Source: Streptomyces sp. SID8352 (GTDB lineage: Bacteria > Actinomycetota > Actinomycetes > Streptomycetales > Streptomycetaceae). From it: a stretch of 42,207 nucleotides of DNA. Position 1 is the first letter of the stretch, and the number at the start of each line of letters is the position of its first letter. Below, piece by piece: positions 1 through 10,520 of the stretch. The notes under the pieces are model-generated. The model saw only the letters and a program-made list of their open reading frames with translations, searched no databases and had not been told where the DNA came from. A program made the position numbers and the translations under genes. The DNA lies in assembly GCF_009862265.1 (NCBI RefSeq), contig NZ_WWGX01000053.1, positions 1 through 42,207 on the forward strand, in the 5' to 3' direction.

Positions 1-753
1 CTTGCCGAGGTACATGACCGCGACGCGTTCGGAGAAGTGGCGGACGACGGCGAGGTCGTGGGCGATGAAGACGAAGGCGATGCCGAGTTCGCGCTGGACC
101 TTCTGGAGGAGGTTGACGACCTGGGCCTGGATGGAGACGTCCAGGGCGGAGACGGGTTCGTCGGCGACGATCAGCTTGGGTTCCAGGGCCAGGGCGCGGG
201 CCACGCCGATACGCTGGCGCTGGCCGCCGGAGAACTCGTGCGGGAACCGGTTGTAGTGCTCGGGGTTGAGGCCCACGATCTCCAGCAGTTCCCGGACCCG
301 GTTCTCCCGGCCCCCGGGCGGGTCGATCCGGTTGATCTCCATCGGCCCGGAGATGATCTTGCCCACGGTCTGGCGCGGGTTGAGCGAGGCGTACGGGTCC
401 TGGAAGATCATCTGGATCTCGGACCGGATCGGCGCCAGCGCCCGCCGCTTCGCGTGGGTGATGTCCTGGCCCCGGTAGACGACCCTCCCGGCGGTGGGCT
501 CCAGCAGACGGGTGATCAGCCGGCCCGTGGTCGACTTGCCGCAGCCCGACTCGCCGACCAGCCCGAAGCTCTCGCCGGTGCGCACGGTCAGGTCGATGCC
601 GTCGACCGCCTGCACCCGGCCCACGGTGCGCCGGACCGGGAAGCCGCCCTTGACCGGGAAGTGCTTGGTCAGGCCCTCCGCCACCAGCAGCGGCTCCCCC
701 GGGGTGCCGGGAGCGGACCCGCGCGGGGCGGGGAGGACGCGTTCTTCCTTCAT
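1..753 (-). CDS. Dipeptide/oligopeptide ABC transporter ATPase, DppF/OppF type (3' part beyond window)
   Basis: Cytoplasmic ATP-hydrolysing subunit that powers peptide import. The 251 visible codons contain an OppF-like N-terminus with the KHFPVKGGFPVRR segment, Walker A (GESGCGKST), a Q-loop (IFQDPYASLNPR), the ABC signature (EFSGGQRQR), Walker B (LIVADEPVSALD) and the H-loop (AHDLAVV). The reading frame is open to base 1, so the C-terminal oligopeptide-binding extension lies outside the window. The ATG at 753 is preceded by GGAG at good spacing. It is the fourth gene of a minus-strand operon after two permeases and a binding lipoprotein. A partner DppD-type ATPase is not visible and is presumably just beyond the left edge. 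The family is certain; the transported peptide is not known. Confidence 0.93.
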   Translation of the reverse strand, partial: MKEERVLPAPRGSAPGTPGEPLLVAEGLTKHFPVKGGFPVRRTVGRVQAVDGIDLTVRTGESFGLVGESGCGKSTTGRLITRLLEPTAGRVVYRGQDITHAKRRALAPIRSEIQMIFQDPYASLNPRQTVGKIISGPMEINRIDPPGGRENRVRELLEIVGLNPEHYNRFPHEFSGGQRQRIGVARALALEPKLIVADEPVSALDVSIQAQVVNLLQKVQRELGIAFVFIAHDLAVVRHFSERVAVMYLGK

Positions 754-868
754 GACTCCTCATTCCTGACGCCTCGTTGCGTCCGGGCGCGTCCCGCGCG
801 CCGGGCGGGACGGTCCTCCCTCCACGGGTGCCCGCGCGGGGCCCTCCCCAGACCCCCGGTCGCCGCCG

Positions 869-1864
869 TCACCGCTCCCCGGCCCCCTGGGAGAGCCGCA
901 CGCGCGGATCGATCCAGGCGTAGACGACGTCGGTGACGATGTTCACGACGAGGATCACCAGCGCGCCGACGAGCATGACGCCCATGGTGAGGGGCAGGTC
1001 CTTGGTGGTCGCCCCGTCCACCGCGAGCCGCCCGATGCCCTGGAGGGAGAAGGTGAGTTCGGTGACGACGGCGCCGCCGAGCAGGCTGCTCAGGTCGATG
1101 CCCAGGATGGTGACGATCGGGATCAGCGAGCCGCGCCAGGCGTGGCGGAGGAAGACGTGGCGCCGCGCCATGCCCTTGGCGCGGGCGGTGCGCACATGGT
1201 CCTCCGCGAGCTGCTCGATCAGCGAGGAGCGCGACATGCGGGTGTACTGGGCGGTGAAGATGGTCGCCATCACGACCATGGGGATGGAGAGCCCGGTCAG
1301 CCAGCCGACCGGGTCCTCGGTGAGGGGGACGTACTTCGGGTCCTCCATCAGGCCGGTGCCGTAGACGAGGACCGAGAGGGCGATCGGGCCGAGGAAGTAG
1401 ATCTGGAAGGAGCTGAGCACCATGGAGGCGCCGGTGGCGGCCCGGTCGACGGCCGAGCCCCGGCGGTAGGCGGCGAGCGTGCCGGTGCCCAGTCCGACGA
1501 CGAGGAAGACGACGGTGGCGCCCGCGGTCAGCGACAGGGTGAGCGGGAAGCGGTCCTTGATGATGTCCCAGACCGGCTCGCCCGAGTAGAAGGACTCCCC
1601 CAGGCAGGGCGCCGGGCAGGGGCCGTCGGGGAAGTCGCGGCCGGTGACGATGCCGGACATGAAGTGCCAGAACTGCTGGACGACGGGCAGGTCGAGGCCC
1701 AGGGCCTCGCGGATCTCCGCCAGCCGGGTGGGTGAGCAGTCCTTGCCGCAGGCCAGCGAGGCGTAGTCGGACGGGGCGGCGACGAACAGGAAGAAGGTCG
1801 CGGCACCGATCAGGAACAGGGTGACGGCGGCGCCGGCGACGCGCCGGAGGATGAACTGGAGCAT
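869..1864 (-). CDS. Peptide ABC transporter permease, DppB type
   Basis: Integral membrane subunit of a peptide importer, 331 residues. The N-terminus (MLQFILRRVAGAAVTLFLIG) is the typical first membrane segment of DppB/OppB. A periplasmic-side loop of about 90 residues carries several cysteines (ACGKDCS, DGPCPAPC), and the inner-membrane permease domain follows. The EAA coupling loop is seen around residues 220-245 (HVRTARAKGMARRHVFLRH). It lies between the binding lipoprotein gene and the ATPase gene. The cysteine-rich loop is longer than in the simplest DppB proteins but is seen in actinobacterial relatives. The ATG at 1864 was chosen because it begins directly with the conserved membrane segment. 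Confidence 0.93.
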   Translation of the reverse strand: MLQFILRRVAGAAVTLFLIGAATFFLFVAAPSDYASLACGKDCSPTRLAEIREALGLDLPVVQQFWHFMSGIVTGRDFPDGPCPAPCLGESFYSGEPVWDIIKDRFPLTLSLTAGATVVFLVVGLGTGTLAAYRRGSAVDRAATGASMVLSSFQIYFLGPIALSVLVYGTGLMEDPKYVPLTEDPVGWLTGLSIPMVVMATIFTAQYTRMSRSSLIEQLAEDHVRTARAKGMARRHVFLRHAWRGSLIPIVTILGIDLSSLLGGAVVTELTFSLQGIGRLAVDGATTKDLPLTMGVMLVGALVILVVNIVTDVVYAWIDPRVRLSQGAGER

Positions 1865-1914
1865 GGCGGGGCGGCTGCTCTCTCGGAAGGTGGTCGGAGG
1901 CGGTCACGGAACCC

Positions 1915-1944
1915 GGGGGCGCGCCCGGCCCGGCGCGCGCCCCC
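1915..1944 (-). terminator. Intercistronic GC hairpin between binding-protein and permease genes
   Basis: Perfect 10-bp inverted repeat (GGGGGCGCGC / GCGCGCCCCC) with a 10-base loop, starting 17 bases after the stop of the binding-lipoprotein gene. It has no T-tract, so it more likely stabilises the 3' end of the lipoprotein message or attenuates read-through than acts as a full intrinsic terminator. Confidence 0.5.
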
Positions 1945-1960
1945 GCACTCGGCCGCGGGG

Positions 1961-3757
1961 TCAGGACGACTTCAGGTACAGCCGCCTGACGTCGATGTAG
2001 CTGGCCACGACGCCGTAGCGGGCCCCGCCGATGTTCGACCCGAAGAGCTGGAACTGCTTGGCGTACCAGAGCGGTGCGGCGGGGTTGACCTTCTCCAGGA
2101 TGTAGTGGTGCGCCTCCCGCCAGGTGGCCGCGGCCTCCGCCGGCTCCTGGGTGAGGGCCTTCCTGATGAGCGCCTGGACGTGCGGGTCGTTCAGGTGCGA
2201 GTAGTTCGAGTTGCCGTCGGCGACCTGCTCGCCGTCGTAGATGGGGGTCACGACGGTGCCGGGGGACGGCCAGTCCTGCGCCCAGCCGGTGATGTACATG
2301 TCGTACGGGTTGTCCAGCCGGCCGATCTGCTCGTAGAAGCTGGCCCCGTCGATCTCCTTGGCGACGACCTCGATCCCGGCCTTGCGCAGCGCGTCCTCGA
2401 CGGCGACCTTGCGCTTCTGGCCCACCTCGGTGTTGCGGTAGGCGAGCACGAGCTTCTTCTCGGCCGCGGGCACGTCCTTCAGCAGCTCCCGGGCCCGGTC
2501 CAGGTCGCCCGCGGGCGCCTTGAGCCGTCCGTAGGGGTCGTAGCCGGGTTCGTAGCCGGGCAGGGTGGGGGCGAACAGGTTGGGCGCCACGTCGCCGCCG
2601 TAGGCGCCGCCCTCGCCCGCGATCAGCGACTTGGAGTTGACGGCGTGGGTGACGGCGTCGCGGACCTTCTTGTTCCCGACCCGGTCGAGGTTGAAGGTCA
2701 GCGTCATGACGAACGGCTGGTAGCCCTTGGCGGTGCGCCTGCGGACGGACGGGTCGCCGATGACGTCCTGGATCCGGGTGGCCTCCACGCCGTTGGTGAA
2801 CTGGATGGCGTTCCTGGCCTCGCCCTGGTCGGCGATCAGGCGCTTGGTCTGGGTGGACTCGGTGATCCCGAAGTCGAAGTCGAAGCCGTCGGCGTACTGG
2901 TGGCGGATCGCGTCCGTGGCGGGGTCCCACTGCTCGTTGCGGACGAGCCGGAGGGACTTGCCGGGCTTGTACTCGGCGATCCGGTACGGGCCGGTGGCGA
3001 CCGGGGCCTTGTCGTACTTCTCCTTGGTGTCGGTCCTGCGCGGCACCACGGAGTAGCCCGCCATGGCCAGGGTCTGCGGCAGGTCGGGGCGCGGAAGGTC
3101 GAAGTGGAAGACGACGGTCCGGGCGTCCGGGGTCTCCAGGACGGAGTCCGGCAGGTGCTTGCCGTCGTAGCCGCCGCCGGGGAGCCGGGAGCGGTAGCCG
3201 ACGCCGCTCAGCCAGTTCTGGAGGTAGGTCGGCCCGTCGAAGACGAACTTGGCGTACATCCGCTCGACGGTGTGCCGGACGTCGGCGGAGGTGATCGCCG
3301 CGCCGTTCTGGTCCCTCACCCCCTCCTTCAGGGTGTACGTCCAGGTCCGGCCGCCCTGCGAGGAGGTGCCGGCGTCGGTGGCGAGGTCGCCGACGACGGA
3401 GACGTTGCCCCGGTCGTCCTCCTGGAAGCCGGTGAGTCCGCGGAAGATCAGGTCGGAGAGCTGGCGGGCGTCGGAGACGTAGATCTGGCCGGGGTCGAGG
3501 TGGGAGAGCCCCTGCTCCTGGTAGACCTTGATGGTGCCGCCGCTCCTGGCGCCGGGCACCTCCTCGGCGGGGCCGGCGGAGGCGGCGGCGTCCCCGTAGA
3601 CGACGGCCCTGGACTGGACGGCCGCCTCCTTCTGGTCCTTCCTCGCGTCCTTGCCGGAGCCGCCGCCCTTGTTCTCCGAGCAGCCGGTGAGGACGAGCGA
3701 ACCGGCCGCCAGCGCGACCACGACGGCGCGCGCGGCGCGGGAGTGGAGCGTCTTCAT
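1961..3757 (-). CDS. Peptide-binding lipoprotein of ABC transporter (SBP_bac_5 family)
   Basis: Extracellular lipid-anchored receptor that captures peptides for the neighbouring permeases, 598 residues. A signal peptide ends in a lipobox (LVLTG then Cys26). A short Lys/Gly/Glu-rich linker follows, then the family-5 solute-binding fold, including the early motif around SHLDPGQIYVSDARQLSDLIFRGLTGF. The ATG at 3757 was chosen because it gives an ideal signal peptide and has AGGAAGG upstream; longer in-frame extensions are Arg/Pro-rich and implausible. It lies between the two permease genes, an unusual order (C-A-B-F rather than A-B-C-D-F). Substrate cannot be told from sequence. Confidence 0.93.
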   Translation of the reverse strand: MKTLHSRAARAVVVALAAGSLVLTGCSENKGGGSGKDARKDQKEAAVQSRAVVYGDAAASAGPAEEVPGARSGGTIKVYQEQGLSHLDPGQIYVSDARQLSDLIFRGLTGFQEDDRGNVSVVGDLATDAGTSSQGGRTWTYTLKEGVRDQNGAAITSADVRHTVERMYAKFVFDGPTYLQNWLSGVGYRSRLPGGGYDGKHLPDSVLETPDARTVVFHFDLPRPDLPQTLAMAGYSVVPRRTDTKEKYDKAPVATGPYRIAEYKPGKSLRLVRNEQWDPATDAIRHQYADGFDFDFGITESTQTKRLIADQGEARNAIQFTNGVEATRIQDVIGDPSVRRRTAKGYQPFVMTLTFNLDRVGNKKVRDAVTHAVNSKSLIAGEGGAYGGDVAPNLFAPTLPGYEPGYDPYGRLKAPAGDLDRARELLKDVPAAEKKLVLAYRNTEVGQKRKVAVEDALRKAGIEVVAKEIDGASFYEQIGRLDNPYDMYITGWAQDWPSPGTVVTPIYDGEQVADGNSNYSHLNDPHVQALIRKALTQEPAEAAATWREAHHYILEKVNPAAPLWYAKQFQLFGSNIGGARYGVVASYIDVRRLYLKSS

Positions 3758-3968
3758 GGGGTGGGTGCACCTTCCTGTCGGGTGGGTTGGCCACTGGAGC
3801 TGCGCTGTGCACGGCCCGGCGTCCCGGAACGGGGTACGGCCCGGCTCGGGAGGGGGCGGTACGGAAGGGGCCCGGCCCCTCGGGGCCCGGCGCGGGCGGC
3901 GGGACGGGCGGCGGTACCTCCGGCGTGGAGCGGCGGACACCGGGCGCGGGCCCGCGCCACCGCCCCCG

Positions 3969-5009
3969 CTAGCGGCCGGACCTGGGGTCGAGGGCGTCGC
4001 GCACGGAGTCCCCGAGGAGGTTGAAGCAGAGGACGAAGACGACCAGGGCCACGCCCGGGAAGAACATGAACGCCGGGTCCTGCTCGGCGACCTTGGCCCC
4101 GGTGGCGAACATCCGGCCCCAGTCGGGGGTGGGTTCGACGAAGCCGACCCCGGCGAAGGAGAGGAACGCGATGCTGAGGATGGTGCTGGGCAGCAGGTAG
4201 GTGAACTGCACCAGGATCGGGGAGACGACGTTGGGCAGGATCTCCTTGCGGATGATCCGCCAGGGGGAGGCCCCGGCGACCCGGGCGGCCTCCACGAACT
4301 CCCGCTCCCGCAGCGACAGCACGGTCGAGCGCACCAGCCGGGCCATGCCCGTCCAGCCCAGCAGCCAGAGCACGATCAGGATGGCCAGCGCCCGGAAGTA
4401 GGTGGGCGTCTCGCTCCGCGGGTCCACGAAGAACGAGGTCACCACGGGCATGAAGGCGATGAAGAACAACTGCTGCGGGAAGGAGAGGAAGAAGTCGGTG
4501 ACCCGGCCGAGGAGGTAGTCGGTCCGCCCGCCGAAGTAGCCGCCGACCAGGCCGACCAGGACCCCCGTCACCATCAGCAGGGTGGTCACGCCCAGCGCCA
4601 TGTACAGCGAGGTGCGCATGCCGTAGAGCAGCATGGTGAACACGTCGCGGCCGAACTGCGGCTCGACGCCGAACCAGTGCTCCCCCGACACCCCGCCGAA
4701 GTACCCCAGCGGCAGCCCGAACTCGTCGAGCACCGGGTGGCCGGTGCTGTACTCGGGGTCCTGGCCGTAGAGCGTGTACGGGTTCTTGCCGTAGGCCCGG
4801 GCGATCAGCGGCGCCAGCGCCGCGACGGCGAAGTAGGCCAGCACGATCCAGGAGCAGACGACGCCGACGCGGTCGCGCCGGAAGCGCAGCCACATCAGCC
4901 GGCCGGGCGAACGGCCCGGTAAGTCTCCGGGTCCGGCGGACCGGCCGTCCGGCTCCGGCGCGCCGCCGGCCGGGGCCGCGCCGCCCTCGATGTCGGTGGG
5001 ACTTGTCAC
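3969..5009 (-). CDS. Peptide ABC transporter permease, DppC type
   Basis: Second membrane subunit of the importer, 346 residues. An Ala/Gly/Pro-rich cytoplasmic N-terminus (about 35 residues) leads to an OppC_N-like segment (LMWLRFRRDRVGVVCSW), then the permease domain with the EAA loop (EFVEAARVAGASPWRIIRKE) and the C-terminal LLGDSVRDALDPR typical of DppC. The start is a GTG at 5009 with GGCGGA just upstream. It is the first gene of the operon. A 211-bp spacer before the lipoprotein gene contains a compact GGCCCC/GGGGCC hairpin but no gene. The family is clear, though the start codon is less certain than the rest. Confidence 0.92.
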   Translation of the reverse strand: MTSPTDIEGGAAPAGGAPEPDGRSAGPGDLPGRSPGRLMWLRFRRDRVGVVCSWIVLAYFAVAALAPLIARAYGKNPYTLYGQDPEYSTGHPVLDEFGLPLGYFGGVSGEHWFGVEPQFGRDVFTMLLYGMRTSLYMALGVTTLLMVTGVLVGLVGGYFGGRTDYLLGRVTDFFLSFPQQLFFIAFMPVVTSFFVDPRSETPTYFRALAILIVLWLLGWTGMARLVRSTVLSLREREFVEAARVAGASPWRIIRKEILPNVVSPILVQFTYLLPSTILSIAFLSFAGVGFVEPTPDWGRMFATGAKVAEQDPAFMFFPGVALVVFVLCFNLLGDSVRDALDPRSGR

Positions 5010-5786
5010 GATCCGCCCATCTCGCCGATGCGGGTGTGCCGAACCGCCGGTCGCCGCGGGGGGCGCGGGACCGCGGAACGGACCGGGAAGACATGCCGGG
5101 GGCCGCCGGGGAAGGGGGTGTTCCCGCAGCCGGACGCGCGTAGCCGGGGCCGGACGTCGGCGGTCCGGGGCAGAGGGCCCGCGCGCCCGCTCAGGACCGG
5201 GCGCCGTCCGGGGCGCCGTGGGGGGCGGTGGCCGACCGGGCCCGGGTCACCCGTCCGTTGTGCGGGACACCACGCATGGCTCCTCCTCAGGACTCCACGT
5301 GCTCACCGACAGGGAGGGGGCGGCGCCTTGCTCCCGGCGCCCCTGACGGACGGCCGGACGCCCCCTGGTGCTCGCGGGTCCGGCACTGTCCCCGCAGCGC
5401 GCGACCCGTTGACCCGAGCGGTACGCGGCTAACTATCTGCCATGAGCGGAAGGCCGACCACCCGTCTGAAAATCTCAATTGCGTCACGGACGGCGGGGAT
5501 CCCTTCCCCAATCTGGACAAAGTGTTTGTGACGCGAAGACGACGGAATCGGGTCCGTTGCCCTGGTACGGGCGGGTGCCCGGCGCGCACCGGCCCCGGGA
5601 CGGCGCACGCGGCGGCGCGGCCACCGGCCGGAGCGGGGAGCGGGCGGACGTCGGCGCGGCGGCGGCGCGGCGCGGCGGCCGGAACCGGGGGCGGGCGGGC
5701 ACCGGGCCGGGGGCGCGGCCCTCGGAGGCGGACGGGCGCGGGCCGGGGCGGACGACGGGCGCGGAGCCGGGGCCGGGGCGCGGGCA
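5010..5786. other. Intergenic region upstream of peptide transporter operon
   Basis: About 780 bases without a credible gene. Bases 5570-5786 are very GC-rich filler. Bases 5430-5545 form an AT-richer island, which is where the promoter of the transporter operon (minus strand) would be expected. Inside it GCGTCAC (5481-5487) and GTGACGC (5528-5534) form an inverted repeat around a GGGATCCC palindrome. A TTGACC at 5409 followed by TAACTAT resembles a plus-strand promoter, but no gene follows it. Confidence 0.5.
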
Positions 5787-5820
5787 GGAAAAACCGGGCA
5801 CCCCCACGCGGGGGGTACCC
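5787..5820 (-). terminator. Intrinsic terminator of typA
   Basis: On the minus strand a hairpin (GGTACCCCC / GGGGGTGCC, one mismatch, five-base loop) is followed by CGGTTTTTCC. It lies about 40 bases after the typA stop codon. The T-tract makes it a convincing rho-independent terminator, uncommon in such GC-rich DNA. Confidence 0.75.
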
Positions 5821-5860
5821 GGGCTCCACCGCGCGCCGCCGGTTCCGGCGGCGGGTGGGA

Positions 5861-7768
<1,908 letters not shown>

Positions 7769-7939
7769 ATGAGGCGTACTCCCGGAGTGTGATGTCGGCC
7801 CGCGCGCACATCCCTGTGCCGGAGCCTGCCGGGCAGAACATGCCACGGCCTCACCCCATGGTACGGGGCATCGCCGGATGGGGTGTGCCGGGGCGGATGC
7901 GCGCAGGTCGCGGGCGGTGCGGGTGCCCCGGCGGGGCCG

Positions 7940-10285
7940 TCAGGACCCCCCGGCCCCGGTCCGTCCCCCCGCCGACGGGGCCGGGCCCCCGGCGCCCTTG
8001 GCCAGATAGCCCATGTCCTCGTAGGCGGGGGTCACGAAGCCGAAGGCGCCCGCGTTGGCGAGGTCCTTGCGGGCCGCGACGAGCTGGGGGCGCTGGTAGA
8101 GCGGGATGGACCCGGCCGCCGCCCAGATCCGCGCGTCGGCCTTGCGCAGCAGGGCGCCGCGCGCCTTGTCGTCCAGCGTGGTCAGCGCCTGGTCGAAGAG
8201 CTGGTCGACCTGGTCGGTGCCGACCCGGGTGTAGTTCTGCGCGACGTTCAGCGAGCCGTCGGCGGAGGGGACGGGCTTGGCGTAGATGGGGCGGGCGTCG
8301 GTGGCGGGGAAGGCGGTGGTGGGCCAGGAGTAGAGCGCGAGATCGTACTGGCCCGCCGCGACGTGGTCCTTGAAGTAGCTCTCGTCCGGGACCTTGGTGA
8401 TGTCGGTGCCGACGCCGATCCTCCGCAGCATCCCGGAGATGCGGTCCGCGACGGTGCGCAGCGCCTCGGAGCCGGGTCCCGAGGGGACGACGAAACGCAG
8501 GGTGAGCGCCTTGCCGTCCTTGGCCAGCGGGAGGTTCGCCGAACCGGCGGGGGCGGCGGTGCCGCGCGGGGCGTAGGCGCCGGGGGCGCCGCCCTGGGCG
8601 GAGTTCCGGGCGCGGTCGCCGTCGTTGTCGTCGGTGCCGCTCTTGCCGTCGCCGGTGCCGCCGGTCCCGCCGTCGGCCGGCTCTCCCCCGGTCCCGGCCT
8701 CTCCCCCGGCCGCCCCGCGGCCGGGGCGGTCGCCGTCGCGGTCGTCGGTGCCGTCCTCGCCGACGATGTACGTGCCGTCGTCGCCGCCGTCGTCCGCGTC
8801 CTTCCCGCCGTCCTTGCCGTCCCGGGTCCCGCGGCCCTCGGCCCCGGCCGCGTTCTCGCCCTTCTCCGTCCCTTCCTCCACGGGGCCGCCGGGGACCCAT
8901 CCGGCGGCGGCGAGCAGGGCCCGCGCCTCCTTGACGTCCGGGCCGCCGAGCGCGCCGCTGCTGTCCGCGTACGCGGGCTGCCCGGCCAGCGCCAGATGGC
9001 TGCCGACCGGCTCGGCGGGCAGGCCCAGCGGCTTCAGCACCGCGCGGGCGAGCTGCCCCCGGTCCAGGGCGCGGGCGACGGCGCGGCGGACGCGTTCGTC
9101 GGCGAGCGGACCGTCGGCGCCGTTGAGGGCGAGCTGGGTGTAGGCGGGCTCCAGCGACTTGCGGATCTCGAAGCCGCTCAGGGCCCGCCGCCGCTCCTCG
9201 TGGGCCGCGAGGACCCGGCCGCGCTCCTCGCGGGCGAGCGCCTCCCGCTCGGCGGCCTCCTCGTCGGAGCCGTTGGCCACGGCCCAGGAGCGCAGGTCCT
9301 CGGCCGCCGTCCGGCGCTCCGGACCCGCCTGCGGGGAGCCGCCCGACCCGGCGGCGGGGGTGGCCCGCGGGCCCATCAGCGGGGTGTCCGGGGCGGGGCC
9401 CGGGGGCGCGGCTGCGCCGGTGACCTGGTCGGCGGTGCCGGCGTCCACCTCGGCGAGGTCGACCTCCCCGGCGATCAGCGCGGCGACGCGGTCCTCGCGG
9501 GGCAGGGCGCGCAGCACGATGGAGCCGAGCTTGGCCGGGGCGCCCCACCAGCGGGGGTTGGTGGTGAGGACGACCTCGTCCCGCCCGGTGTCGACCTTCT
9601 TGAGCGCGAAGGGCCCGGCGGTGACCCTGAGGGTGCGCCGGGCCCCGTCGTTGAAGGAGTCCGGGGTGCCCATGACGTCCTTCGGGTAGAGCGGGGTGAA
9701 CAGCGACTTCCAGTCGGCGTAGGGGCGGCTGAAGGTGACCTTCACCTCCAGGTCCCCGGCGCCGCGCTCGATCTTCTCGATGCGGTCGTACCCGGCGTTG
9801 CGGGCCGTCCAGTAGGCATTGTCCCTGCCTGACAGGGCGCGCCACTGGGCGGCGAAGTCGGCGGCGCCGATCTCCCGGCCGTCGCTCCAGACGGCCTGCT
9901 GGCTCAGCTTGTAGAGGACGACCTGCTGCGGCTCGGTGGCGACGACCCTGGCCGACTCCAGGTAGTCGGCGTCGCGCACCGGGCGGCCCGCGGCGTCCGT
10001 CCGGTACATGGCGGGCAGGACGGCCTGGGCGATGCGGCCGGTGGTCGCGTCGGCGTCGGACTGGAAGGTGTTCAGCGTCTCCGGCACGGAGTCCACGGCC
10101 CAGCGCAGGGTGCCGCCGTCGGCGATCCGGGCCCGGTCGGCGGAGGCGATGTCCTGCCGGGCGGCCGGGCGGGCGGCGGGGCTCCCGGAGTCGCAGCCGG
10201 CCAGCGCGGGCACCGCGAGCACTCCCGCGGTGAGGAGGACGACCGGGCGCGACACCGTTCGCGGTCCGACACCGACGTGGGACAT
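7940..10285 (-). CDS. Enlarged peptide-binding lipoprotein (ABC transporter family substrate-binding protein)
   Basis: Probable lipid-anchored extracellular solute-binding protein of the oligopeptide-binding type, 781 residues against a usual 530-600. It has a signal peptide with lipobox (PALAG then Cys31) and the N-terminal SBP_bac_5 region (GGTLRWAVDSVPETLNTF; WSDGREIGAADFAAQW). An Ala/Pro/Gly linker (about 285-330) follows. Residues about 468-580 form an acidic Asp/Gly/Glu-rich low-complexity insertion, and then the second half of the fold (YDLALYSWPTTAFPATDARPIY). The ATG at 10285 has GGAGG upstream. No permease or ATPase is adjacent, so it is an orphan receptor that may feed the transporter at the left edge. 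Function as a peptide binder is inferred from the family. Confidence 0.88.
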   Translation of the reverse strand: MSHVGVGPRTVSRPVVLLTAGVLAVPALAGCDSGSPAARPAARQDIASADRARIADGGTLRWAVDSVPETLNTFQSDADATTGRIAQAVLPAMYRTDAAGRPVRDADYLESARVVATEPQQVVLYKLSQQAVWSDGREIGAADFAAQWRALSGRDNAYWTARNAGYDRIEKIERGAGDLEVKVTFSRPYADWKSLFTPLYPKDVMGTPDSFNDGARRTLRVTAGPFALKKVDTGRDEVVLTTNPRWWGAPAKLGSIVLRALPREDRVAALIAGEVDLAEVDAGTADQVTGAAAPPGPAPDTPLMGPRATPAAGSGGSPQAGPERRTAAEDLRSWAVANGSDEEAAEREALAREERGRVLAAHEERRRALSGFEIRKSLEPAYTQLALNGADGPLADERVRRAVARALDRGQLARAVLKPLGLPAEPVGSHLALAGQPAYADSSGALGGPDVKEARALLAAAGWVPGGPVEEGTEKGENAAGAEGRGTRDGKDGGKDADDGGDDGTYIVGEDGTDDRDGDRPGRGAAGGEAGTGGEPADGGTGGTGDGKSGTDDNDGDRARNSAQGGAPGAYAPRGTAAPAGSANLPLAKDGKALTLRFVVPSGPGSEALRTVADRISGMLRRIGVGTDITKVPDESYFKDHVAAGQYDLALYSWPTTAFPATDARPIYAKPVPSADGSLNVAQNYTRVGTDQVDQLFDQALTTLDDKARGALLRKADARIWAAAGSIPLYQRPQLVAARKDLANAGAFGFVTPAYEDMGYLAKGAGGPAPSAGGRTGAGGS

Positions 10286-10520
10286 CTGCGCTACCTCCGA
10301 GGGCCGCGGGCGTGCTGATCACTGCCTGGTGACCGGCCCCGGGGTGGCCACGGGCGCGGAGGGCGGCTCCGGCGTGACCACTGCCGGCGGTACGAGGAGT
10401 TGATCATTCGTATCCGGACGGTTGTGCGGCCCACTGAAGAGGAAACGGTTCCGCCGGCCGGGGAGGCACGGCGGGGGCCCGGGGCAACCCCACCCGTGCG
10501 GCGGAACGGGGAACGCCCGG

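Noticed and set aside
37..936. Long plus-strand open frames over the ATPase gene
   Set aside because: They mirror the minus-strand ABC ATPase; their products are Gly/Asp/Arg-rich without any family motif, while the minus frame has all ABC motifs.
5442..5531. Short plus-strand peptide frame starting ATGAGCGGAAGG
   Set aside because: No ribosome-binding site and codon use unlike Streptomyces; it lies in a probable promoter region.
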